Assembly: GCA_030837395.1 (NCBI GenBank)
Contig: JAUPKO010000260.1
Coordinates: 1 to 5,783 of the forward strand
Reading direction: 5' to 3'
From: Actinomycetota bacterium
GTDB lineage: Bacteria > Actinomycetota > Actinomycetes > S36-B12 > UBA10799
Length of the DNA: 5,783 nt
The notes beneath the pieces are model-generated. The model ran no database searches. It was not told where the DNA came from and saw nothing but the letters and a program-made list of their open reading frames with translations. Shown here one piece after another: positions 1 to 5,310 of the stretch; position 1 is the stretch's first letter, and each line of letters opens with the position of its first letter. The translations under genes and the position numbers were made by a program.

Positions 1-1
1 G

Positions 2-256
2 GTCAACGACCTCGGCGCTGAACTTTGGGAATTGAAGGCGGGGACACTGCGGGTGCCCTTCTTCGGAGCCGAGTGCCCCGGTGAGCACACGGCGTCCGGC
101 GCTCGCCGCCGGCTTGTCCTCCCAGGAATCGTCAGATCACCCGCCAGCAGTGACCGCGCAGCCCGATTCACTCACGTCTTCGAAAAGCGAACTCAGCGCA
201 CCCCCCGCTGGGAAATCGACAAAGCACTGGCGATCAAGCGTCAGGATCGGCGATGA
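2..256 (+). CDS. RelE/HigB-type (phage Gp49-like) toxin, 3' part only
   Basis: Partial gene: the frame is open from base 2 to the TGA at 254-256 (84 residues plus stop), so the N-terminus lies before the window. The C-terminal half fits Gp49-like HigB toxins, ribosome-dependent mRNA interferases. The visible pattern is LWELKAG (strand), RVPFF (strand), a basic RRRLVL strand, then HVFEKRTQRTPRWEIDKAL, which matches the family's conserved 'H-x-F-x-K-(K/R)-T-Q-K-T-P-x-x-E-I-x-x-A' ending. Its stop overlaps the start of an HTH gene (ATGA, 253-256), the usual toxin-first HigBA order, which supports the call. Oddity: about 16 residues (nt 122-169) sit between RRRLVL and THVF, where relatives normally run straight on. 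This may be a loop insertion or a damaged toxin. The family call rests on motif recall, not on a search. Confidence 0.72.
   Translation, partial: VNDLGAELWELKAGTLRVPFFGAECPGEHTASGARRRLVLPGIVRSPASSDRAARFTHVFEKRTQRTPRWEIDKALAIKRQDRR
242..245 (+). promoter_or_regulatory. Shine-Dalgarno for the HTH antitoxin gene
   Basis: AGGA lies 7 nt before the ATG at 253, inside the end of the upstream toxin gene. Together with the ATGA overlap it supports 253 as the antitoxin start and suggests translational coupling. Confidence 0.5.
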
Positions 257-618
257 CCACGCTTCGCGAGTTGTTGGAGCAGACCGACAGGGGTGCTGAG
301 CGCCTCGCAGTGGCCCGCCTGAAACGTGACGTCTTGCTGCAACTCGATGACGCTTTGGCTGATGCTGGCATCACACAGGCGGAGTTGGGCAAGAGGCTCG
401 GCAAGAGCCGCAGCGCGGTGAATCAGGTCTTCTCCGGCGACGGGAACGTGCGGATCGAGACGCTGGCGCAGTACCTCCATGCCATGGGAAAAGAGGTGGT
501 GCTGACCCAGCGACCCACACGCGGCGGGGCGGAGCGGGCGAAGGCGGCCCGCCTCAGGCAGAGTCTCGCTGCGGCAGAGCGGGGCCAATCGCATGTGCAT
601 CGCCTTACGGATTCATGA
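253..618 (+). CDS. XRE/HigA-type helix-turn-helix antitoxin
   Basis: A 121-residue protein with one central helix-turn-helix at about residues 39-62: GITQAELGKRLGKSRSAVNQ, then a short wing (SGDGN) and the helix VRIETLAQYLHAMG. This is the Cro/C1-type fold of HigA antitoxins, which bind the paired toxin and repress their own operon. Residues 1-38 are a helical N-terminus rich in Leu and charged residues. Residues 85-121 form a basic, probably flexible tail (Arg/Ala-rich), which could be the toxin-binding part; that is inference. The start is set by the 4-nt overlap with the upstream toxin and an AGGA 7 nt before it. The gene also overlaps the YoeB-like gene by ATGA (615-618), so one antitoxin sits between two toxin genes. 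It could instead be a general XRE regulator, but its neighbours make the antitoxin role likely. Confidence 0.85.
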   Translation: MTTLRELLEQTDRGAERLAVARLKRDVLLQLDDALADAGITQAELGKRLGKSRSAVNQVFSGDGNVRIETLAQYLHAMGKEVVLTQRPTRGGAERAKAARLRQSLAAAERGQSHVHRLTDS

Positions 619-873
619 TCCGATTCGCAGCTTTCGGTTGGGACGATTACGCAAGCTGGGCTGACTACTGCAAGGTGCTCACGCGCATCAATCCAATTGT
701 CGAGGAGGCAGAAAGGGACCCGGGCGTGGGGATCGGCAAGCCGGAGCGGCTGTCGGGGTACCTGTCCGGGTACTGGTCTGGGCAGGTAGATCCCGAACAT
801 CGGCTCGTCTCCGTTGTGATCGACGACCGACCTGGTCGTCCAACAAGCGCGCTACCACTTCGCGCGGAGCTGA
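615..873 (+). pseudogene. yoeB: YoeB-family toxin, frameshifted
   Basis: Residues 1-71 read in one frame and match YoeB, a ribosome-dependent mRNA interferase. Visible are WDDYASW near the N-terminus, GIGKPERL (E44, equivalent to catalytic E46 of E. coli YoeB), LSGYWS, and EHRLVSVVIDD (R63, equivalent to R65). From about 828 the frame turns into unrelated sequence. Dropping one base at 827-828 gives DLVVQQARYHFARS and a TGA at 871-873. This restores the family C-terminus (RYH, with H81 equivalent to H83) with exactly the spacing of E. coli YoeB and a total of 85 residues (E. coli: 84). A single-base insertion, or a sequencing error, therefore breaks the gene. It starts by ATGA overlap with the HTH gene and has no clear ribosome site of its own. 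Two normally conserved positions also differ: Q57 where Arg (R59) is usual, and F82 for the usual Tyr after His. Both would fit a decaying toxin. The open frame past 828 (to 1475) is not considered real. Confidence 0.85.
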
Positions 874-982
874 TCCGCCGAAGTCATGGAACTTGCCACA
901 GTGCCGGCCTCGCCCGCGTGGAAGGCTCACCCGCACGACAGCCGGTGGTGTCGCCGCAGCTTGGGGACCAGACGCTCGCCTC

Positions 983-1013
983 GTCGAAACCACGTGAATG
1001 TGGCCGGTTCGAC
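983..1013 (+). repeat. Imperfect hairpin beside the long inverted repeat
   Basis: GTCGAA (983-988) pairs with TTCGAC (1008-1013), and inside it CCAC (990-993) pairs with GTGG (1000-1003). The internal loop is one base on the left and four on the right. It abuts the longer inverted repeat that begins at 1015, so the two may form one structured unit. Confidence 0.5.
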
Positions 1014-1064
1014 CGCGCCCCGCAGTCGGGCTATCCAGCCAACCGCGCTCCCTGGTCGGGTTAT
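1012..1064 (+). repeat. Two-copy imperfect tandem repeat, 30-nt period
   Basis: Positions 1012-1034 and 1042-1064 match at 18 of 23 positions. Both copies begin ACCGCGC and end with GTCGGG, one variable base, then TAT. The first copy overlaps the left arm of the inverted repeat. With only two copies the function is unknown; it could come from a local duplication. Confidence 0.5.
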
Positions 1065-1102
1065 GGCATCGATTCGGCGCCTGTAGCACGACTGCGGGGC
1101 GC
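1015..1102 (+). repeat. Long inverted repeat (19-nt arms, 50-nt centre)
   Basis: The left arm is 1015-1033 (GCGCCCCGCAGTCG, then G, then GCTA) and the right arm is 1084-1102 (TAGC, one unpaired base, then CGACTGCGGGGCGC). The arms pair at 18 of 19 positions, including 14 in a row. In the 50-nt centre, GCC-AACC (1038-1044) can pair with GGTT-AT-GGC (1059-1067), leaving an AT bulge. Such pairing is well beyond chance for a stretch this short. It could be the ends of a tiny MITE-like element, a structured transcript, or an unusual terminator or protein-binding cruciform. No target-site duplication is visible just outside the arms. Confidence 0.7.
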
Positions 1103-1193
1103 ATTTGTGGCCATAAGCAGACTGCCGAGCGCGGGTGGCGTGCTCGCCAGCCGCCCCCGCCCACACCACGCGGCCACGCATCCGACCTTCCGC

Positions 1194-1231
1194 GGCAACA
1201 ATCCGCCGGATTTCGGCTACCGTCGCACCTG
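1194..1231 (+). promoter_or_regulatory. Possible leaderless promoter of the kinase-symporter operon
   Basis: TACCGT at 1218-1223 fits the actinobacterial -10 pattern TAnnnT, and seven bases separate it from the GTG at 1231. Transcription could therefore begin at or next to the first base of the start codon. No ribosome-binding site is visible upstream of 1231, which agrees with a leaderless message. A -35 match is weak (GGCAAC at 1194-1199, 18-nt spacer). This is inferred from spacing alone. Confidence 0.35.
1200..1212 (+). promoter_or_regulatory. 13-bp palindrome, candidate operator
   Basis: AATCCG-C-CGGATT is a perfect 6-1-6 inverted repeat lying between the possible -35 and -10 elements of the operon promoter. 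A regulator bound here would block RNA polymerase. The binding protein is unknown, and it does not look like the direct-repeat sites usual for LytTR regulators. Confidence 0.4.
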
Positions 1232-2406
1232 TGAACGCCTGGCTGCTCGCGCTTGTCGCGCTGGCCGCTGCCGTGGCGCTCGCCGTGGTGCTGGCGCGCG
1301 CCGTCCGCGGCCGCGATCGGATGGGCACCCAGGCCGACCTCGCCACCTATCGCACCCTGCACGTCGCCAGCCAGGCGGCGCCCTACTTGCGTGGCGGCCT
1401 GACCACCTCCGCCGCCCAGGGTTCGGTCAAGCACCTGCGCACGCTGCTGGGCGTCGACGCGGTGGCGATCACTGACCGGTTCGCCACCCTGGCCTGGGAC
1501 GGCGCAGGTGAACGCCACGGCAACCTGGCCGTCACCCACGCCGCAGACACCCTCGACACCGGTGCCACCACCATGATCGGCGCCGACTCCGCCCGGGCCA
1601 TCTCAGAGATCCTCAAGTCCGCGGTGAGTGCCCCGCTGACCTCCGACGACGTGGTGATCGGCGCCCTCGTGGCCTACTCCGTGCACCCCGCGGGCCCGCC
1701 GCTGGCCCGCGCGGTGGAAGAGGTCGCCGCCTTCGCCTCCGGCCAACTCGACCTCGCCGAACTCGACCGTACCCGCGCACGCAGTGCTGAGGCCGAGGTG
1801 CGTGCCCTGCGGGCCCAGATCTCGCCGCACTTCATCTTCAACTCCTTGACCGCCATTGCCTCGTTCGTGCGCACCGACCCCGACCGCGCCCGCGAACTCC
1901 TGCTCGACTTCGCCGAGTTCACCCGCTACTCGTTCCGAAGCCACGGCCGCTACACCACCCTGGCCGAGGAGCTGCGCTCGATCGAGCAGTACCTGCTGCT
2001 GGAGCAGGCGCGCTTCGGGGACCGGTTGCAGGTCAAGTTGCGCATCGATCCCGAAGTCCTCGGCGTCAAGATCCCGTTCCTGTGCATCCAGCCGCTGGTC
2101 GAGAATGCCGTCCGGCACGGACTCGAGCGCAGTGCCGAGGGCGGCACCATCGTGATCACCGCCAAGGACCGCGGCGCCACGTGTCTGATCACCATCGAGG
2201 ACGACGGCGTGGGCAACGACCCGGCCGTGATCCGCCGCAGCCTGTCCGGCGAGCCGGGCGACCACGTCGGGCTGGCGAACGTCGACGAGCGCCTGCGCAC
2301 GGCGTTCGGCGACGACCACGGGCTGGTGGTCGAGACCGGTCCCGAGGCGGGCACCAAGGTGACTATGGTCGTACCCAAATTCGCCGAGGCGGTGCAACTG
2401 GCATGA
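1231..2406 (+). CDS. LytS-type sensor histidine kinase
   Basis: A 391-residue membrane-anchored kinase that should phosphorylate the response regulator encoded next to it. Residues 3-22 form one hydrophobic helix. Residues about 40-175 look like a GAF-type sensory domain. A short charged helix (about 174-193) leads to the LytS/YehU-type His_kinase domain, with the phospho-acceptor in QISPHFIFNSL (H200). The HATPase domain follows: QPLVENAVRHGL (N-box, N292), DDGVG (G1 box, 324-328) and HVGLANVDERL (G2 box). It lacks the multi-helix 5TM-LYT sensor of classic LytS proteins, so what it senses is unclear. The GTG at 1231 is chosen because it lies right before the membrane helix and next to a -10-like site. 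An upstream in-frame GTG (1135) would add 32 residues of low-complexity Arg/Pro/Ala sequence and is less likely. The end overlaps the regulator gene by ATGA. Related pairs (BtsS/BtsR, YpdA/YpdB in E. coli) control carboxylate transporters. Confidence 0.93.
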   Translation: MNAWLLALVALAAAVALAVVLARAVRGRDRMGTQADLATYRTLHVASQAAPYLRGGLTTSAAQGSVKHLRTLLGVDAVAITDRFATLAWDGAGERHGNLAVTHAADTLDTGATTMIGADSARAISEILKSAVSAPLTSDDVVIGALVAYSVHPAGPPLARAVEEVAAFASGQLDLAELDRTRARSAEAEVRALRAQISPHFIFNSLTAIASFVRTDPDRARELLLDFAEFTRYSFRSHGRYTTLAEELRSIEQYLLLEQARFGDRLQVKLRIDPEVLGVKIPFLCIQPLVENAVRHGLERSAEGGTIVITAKDRGATCLITIEDDGVGNDPAVIRRSLSGEPGDHVGLANVDERLRTAFGDDHGLVVETGPEAGTKVTMVVPKFAEAVQLA

Positions 2407-3194
2407 CTTCCGACCCGGTCGGCCCACGACTGCGGGTGCTCGCGGTCGATGACGAGCCGCCCGCCTTGGGCGAACTGCAATACCTGCTGGAGGGCACCCC
2501 CGGCGTCGGCGAGGTGGTGACGGCCGCCAGCGCCACCACGGCCCTGGCCGCGCTCAACGCGCGCGACTTCGACGCGATCTTCCTCGACATCCGCATGCCC
2601 GGGCTCAGCGGCCTGGACCTGGCCAAGATCGTCGGTCAGTTCGCCTCGCCACCGGCGGTGGTGTTCGTCACCGCCTATGACGTGCACGCCGCCGACGCCT
2701 TCGAACTCGCAGCGGTCGACTACCTGCGCAAGCCGATCCGGCCCGAGCGCCTGGCCGAGGCCGTGCGGCGCGTGCTGGCCAGGCTCGCCGCGCACCCCTC
2801 GACCGCGTCGGCACCGGCCGACCAGACTCCCGCCCCGCCCGCCGACGAGACGATCGCCGTCGAACTCGGCGGCATCACCCGCTACGTCAAACGCTCCGAG
2901 ATCGCCTTCGTCGAGGCCCGCGGCGACTACGTCCGCCTTCACACGCGCACGTCGGCACACCTGGTGCGCACCCCGCTGACCACCCTCGAGGAGCGATGGG
3001 CCGATGCGGGCTTCCTGCGCGTGCACCGGCAGTTCCTGGTCAACGCCGGCTTCGTGGAATCCCTGCGCAGCCACGGCGGAAGGCTCACGGTGGAACTCGA
3101 CGGCGGTGCCTCGGTGCCCGTCAGCCGACGTCACACCGCAGCCGTGCGCGAGGCGCTGGTGCGACGCCACCGGATCGACCGGGAAGCGCCATGA
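2403..3194 (+). CDS. LytTR-family response regulator
   Basis: A 263-residue two-domain regulator. The receiver domain spans about residues 10-128: acidic pair D16/D17 in VDDE, phospho-acceptor D62 in FLDIRMPG, T90 in FVTAY, and K110 in YLRKP. A Pro/Ala-rich linker (about 131-148) joins it to a LytTR DNA-binding domain (about 150-255) with the usual markers: IAFVEARGDYVRLHT, a central TPLTTLEERW, FLRVHRQFLVN, and VPVSRRH near the end. LytTR proteins bind DNA with beta strands at paired direct repeats and usually activate transcription. It is encoded directly after the kinase (ATGA overlap) and before the transporter genes, so it probably regulates this operon or a linked carboxylate-use gene. 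The start is fixed by the overlap; the residues just after it lead directly into the first receiver strand. Confidence 0.96.
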   Translation: MTSDPVGPRLRVLAVDDEPPALGELQYLLEGTPGVGEVVTAASATTALAALNARDFDAIFLDIRMPGLSGLDLAKIVGQFASPPAVVFVTAYDVHAADAFELAAVDYLRKPIRPERLAEAVRRVLARLAAHPSTASAPADQTPAPPADETIAVELGGITRYVKRSEIAFVEARGDYVRLHTRTSAHLVRTPLTTLEERWADAGFLRVHRQFLVNAGFVESLRSHGGRLTVELDGGASVPVSRRHTAAVREALVRRHRIDREAP

Positions 3195-3571
3195 GCGAGG
3201 ACCCCGGGCGCCCGCGGCGGGAGGTCGTCACCGGCCCCCGGCGCGACATCCGGCGTGTTCCCCGTCGCCCCGTGACCGCCGAGATCGAGGCCGGAACGTT
3301 GCTCGGCGAGGCGTATTTGCGGGCGTTGGTCCGCTCGCAATTCCGCCTTGGCCTGGCCACTGTCGCCCTCGTCGTGGTGCCGCTGGCGGCCCTGCCGTTG
3401 CTGTTCGCGAGTTGGGCGCCCGTGCGCGACCTGGTGATCGGCGAAGTGCCCCTGTGGTGGCTGTTGCTGGGGGCGCTGGTGTACCCGGCGATCATCGCCG
3501 TCGGCCTGTGGTACGTCCGATCCGCCGAACGCAACGAACGCCAGTTCACCGAGATGGTCGACGACTCGTGA
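3191..3571 (+). CDS. Small two-helix membrane protein, probable symporter partner
   Basis: A 126-residue protein. The first 50 residues are hydrophilic and Arg-rich and likely cytoplasmic, with LGEAYLRALVRSQFRLGL leading into the membrane. The two transmembrane helices lie at about residues 53-74 and 87-109, followed by a short charged tail (RSAERNERQFTEMV). This layout (Arg/Gln-rich lead-in, two helices, charged tail ending in F-x-x-M/L) resembles the DUF485/DUF4212 small proteins found directly before SSS symporters, such as YjcH beside ActP. It overlaps the regulator gene by ATGA and the symporter gene by GTGA, so the two membrane proteins are probably made together and may form a complex. 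The family match is by architecture and position more than sequence identity; the long basic N-terminus is unlike YjcH. Confidence 0.8.
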   Translation: MSEDPGRPRREVVTGPRRDIRRVPRRPVTAEIEAGTLLGEAYLRALVRSQFRLGLATVALVVVPLAALPLLFASWAPVRDLVIGEVPLWWLLLGALVYPAIIAVGLWYVRSAERNERQFTEMVDDS

Positions 3572-5310
3572 ACGATTCGCTGGCAATCGTCGCCATGACA
3601 GCCACGGTGGTGGCGACCGTGGGGCTGGCCGCTTACAGCACCCGGCTGGCCCGCACCACCGGCGACTTCTACGTCGCCTCCCGCTCGGTGCCGCCATGGT
3701 GGAACGCCTCGGCGATCTCCGGGGAGTACCTGTCGGCGGCGTCGTTCCTGGGCGTGGCCGGGTTGATCATGGCTGGCGGCGCGGACGCGCTGTGGTTCCC
3801 GGTCGGCTACGCAGTGGGCTACGTCCTGTTGCTCGCCCTCGTCGCGGCGCCATTGCGGCGTTCCGGCGCCTACACCGTGCCGGACTTCGCCGAGGCGCGG
3901 CTGCGTTCCACCCAGGTGCGGTTCACAGCCAGTGTGTTGGTGGTGTTGATCGGGTGGCTGTACGTGGTGCCGCAATTGCAGGGTGCGGGGCTGGCACTGC
4001 GGGCGGTACTGGGCACTCCCACCTGGGTCGGGGGCGTCGTGGTGGCCATCACCGTGCTGATCGTGCTGGCCGGTGGCGGTATGCGCAGCGTCACGCTCGT
4101 GCAGGGATTCCAGTACTGGCTCAAAGTCGTGGCGATCGCCGTCCCGGTGGTCTTCCTGCTGGCGGCCTGGCGGGCAGACGGTGCCCCCAGCGCGCTCACC
4201 GCACCGACACCGCAATTCACGGAGGCGACGTCCGTCACGTTTGACGCCGCCGTCACCCTGACCGTCGTCGAGGCCGTGCCCGTGCAGGCCCGCGGCACCG
4301 TCGACGGCGAGGGCATCGACGGTCCGATCACCCTGGCGCCCGGGTCCGCAACCGTCGCGGCCGGCACGGTGCTGGACTTCCCCGCCGGTGCCGTGGTGCC
4401 ACACGCCGAAGGGCTCACCGCCACCACGGGCGCGCAGTGGTCCACTCCGTTGCAGGGCGCGGACGGCCACCCGATCTATCGCACCTATGCCCTCATGATC
4501 GCGCTGTTCTTCGGCACCATGGGCCTGCCGCACGTGCTGGTGCGCTTCTACACCAACCCCGACGGTCGCACCGCCCGCCGCACCGCCCTGGTGGTCATCG
4601 TCCTGGTGGGCCTGTTCTACCTTTTCCCCGTCAGCTACGGCGTGCTCGGGCGGTTCTACACCCCCGAGCTGCTGATGACCGGGCGCACGGACGCCGTCGT
4701 CCTCATGCTCCCGGGCGCTTTGGTGGGCGGTGGTCTGGGGCAGGTGCTCGGCGCACTACTCGCCGCGGGCGCGACCGGAGCTTTCCTGGCGACCGCCACG
4801 GGGTTGACTGTCTCGGTCGCAGGGGTGCTCTCGCAGGATGTCGTCAGTCGACGGGTCGCGGAGCCGATCACAGCCTTCCGGATCGCCGCGGTCCTGGCCG
4901 TGCTGGTCCCCCTCGTGCTGGGACTGCTGGCAAGTTCGCTGCCGCTGGCGCGGGCGGTGGCCTTGGCCTTCGCCGTCGCCGCCGCCACCTTCTGCCCGCT
5001 GCTCCTCCTAGGCATCTGGTGGCCCCGCCTGACAGACATGGGCGCCATCGCGGGCCTGGTCACGGGCGGGACACTGGCCCTGACTGCGATCCTCACGGCC
5101 ATCGCAATGCCGCAACTCACCGGGTGGCCGGCCGCATTGTTGAGCCAACCGGCCGCGTGGGCCATGCCGACCTCCCTGCTGACGATGATCGCCGTCTCGC
5201 TGCTAACACGACACCGTCTGCGGCCGGATGTCGGGCGCGTCATGGTGCGCCTGCACACCCCCGAAGCGGTGCCCGTCCACCGTTCCTGGACCGCCCGGAG
5301 TTCCCGATGA
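3568..5310 (+). CDS. Sodium:solute symporter (SSS family), ActP/VC_2705-like
   Basis: A 580-residue polytopic transporter, expected to import a small organic anion (acetate- or pyruvate-like) with Na+ or H+. SSS markers include GDFYVASR (32-39), SGEYLSAASFLGVAGLI (51-67), YTVPDF, a GGGMRSVTLVQGFQYWLK stretch, and FFGTMGLPHVLVRFYT (314-329), which is typical of the acetate/VC_2705 branch. The aligned Na2-site helix reads AFLATATGL (405-413), with Ala at 408 where relatives usually have Ser. Between predicted helices 6 and 7 lies a hydrophilic loop of about 100 residues (about 202-302), rich in Thr/Val/Ala and predicted outside the cell. The GTG start at 3568 is chosen for its 4-nt overlap with the small membrane gene; a Met at residue 10 would cut into the first helix. 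It ends by ATGA overlap with the next gene. Substrate and ion are inferred from family, not shown. Confidence 0.92.
   Translation: MNDSLAIVAMTATVVATVGLAAYSTRLARTTGDFYVASRSVPPWWNASAISGEYLSAASFLGVAGLIMAGGADALWFPVGYAVGYVLLLALVAAPLRRSGAYTVPDFAEARLRSTQVRFTASVLVVLIGWLYVVPQLQGAGLALRAVLGTPTWVGGVVVAITVLIVLAGGGMRSVTLVQGFQYWLKVVAIAVPVVFLLAAWRADGAPSALTAPTPQFTEATSVTFDAAVTLTVVEAVPVQARGTVDGEGIDGPITLAPGSATVAAGTVLDFPAGAVVPHAEGLTATTGAQWSTPLQGADGHPIYRTYALMIALFFGTMGLPHVLVRFYTNPDGRTARRTALVVIVLVGLFYLFPVSYGVLGRFYTPELLMTGRTDAVVLMLPGALVGGGLGQVLGALLAAGATGAFLATATGLTVSVAGVLSQDVVSRRVAEPITAFRIAAVLAVLVPLVLGLLASSLPLARAVALAFAVAAATFCPLLLLGIWWPRLTDMGAIAGLVTGGTLALTAILTAIAMPQLTGWPAALLSQPAAWAMPTSLLTMIAVSLLTRHRLRPDVGRVMVRLHTPEAVPVHRSWTARSSR
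5297..5300 (+). promoter_or_regulatory. Shine-Dalgarno for the DUF294 gene
   Basis: GGAG lies 6 nt before the ATG at 5307, within the end of the symporter gene. It supports that start and coupled translation. Confidence 0.55.

Larger units (their letters stand above)
874..1230 (+). other. Intergenic region with repeats, no credible gene
   Basis: These 357 bases separate the toxin-antitoxin island from the transporter operon. Open frames cross the stretch on both strands, but none has a recognisable domain, a sensible start or the codon bias of the neighbouring genes. The contents are a hairpin at 983-1013, a long inverted repeat at 1015-1102, a 30-nt-period tandem repeat at 1012-1064, a short palindrome at 1200-1212 and a possible promoter just before 1231. 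No tRNA, no typical rho-independent terminator (no T-run after a GC stem) and no IS transposase were seen. The repeats may be remnants of a small mobile element or a structured RNA. Confidence 0.6.

Noticed and set aside
241..600. Minus-strand open frame opposite the HTH gene
   Set aside because: No recognisable domain, and the + strand gene has a clear helix-turn-helix and coupled neighbours.
828..834. Programmed +1 frameshift in the YoeB gene
   Set aside because: No slippery run, stop codon at the shift point or stimulatory hairpin is visible. A mutation or sequencing error is simpler.
1003..1019. GGTTCGA resembling a tRNA T-arm
   Set aside because: The flanking stem does not pair, and no acceptor, D or anticodon arm can be built around it.
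1089..1112. Rho-independent terminator at the right arm of the inverted repeat
   Set aside because: The 50-nt centre is too long for a typical terminator, and only ATTTG follows rather than a T-run. Kept as a structured repeat instead.
1135..1230. Longer kinase start at GTG 1135
   Set aside because: The added 32 residues are low-complexity Arg/Pro/Ala sequence before the membrane helix, and the stretch holds promoter-like and palindromic DNA.
828..1475. Open frame continuing the YoeB-like gene to 1475
   Set aside because: After 828 it has no family similarity, is Arg/Ala/Pro-rich and runs out of frame over the kinase gene. The true YoeB C-terminus lies in another frame.
1950..3170. Long minus-strand open frame opposite the kinase and regulator genes
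   Set aside because: It is a codon-bias shadow in very GC-rich DNA. It has no domain and overlaps two well-supported genes.
3121..4533. Long minus-strand open frame opposite the symporter gene
   Set aside because: Composition (Arg/Gly/His-rich) is typical of antisense shadow, and the + strand genes here are secure.
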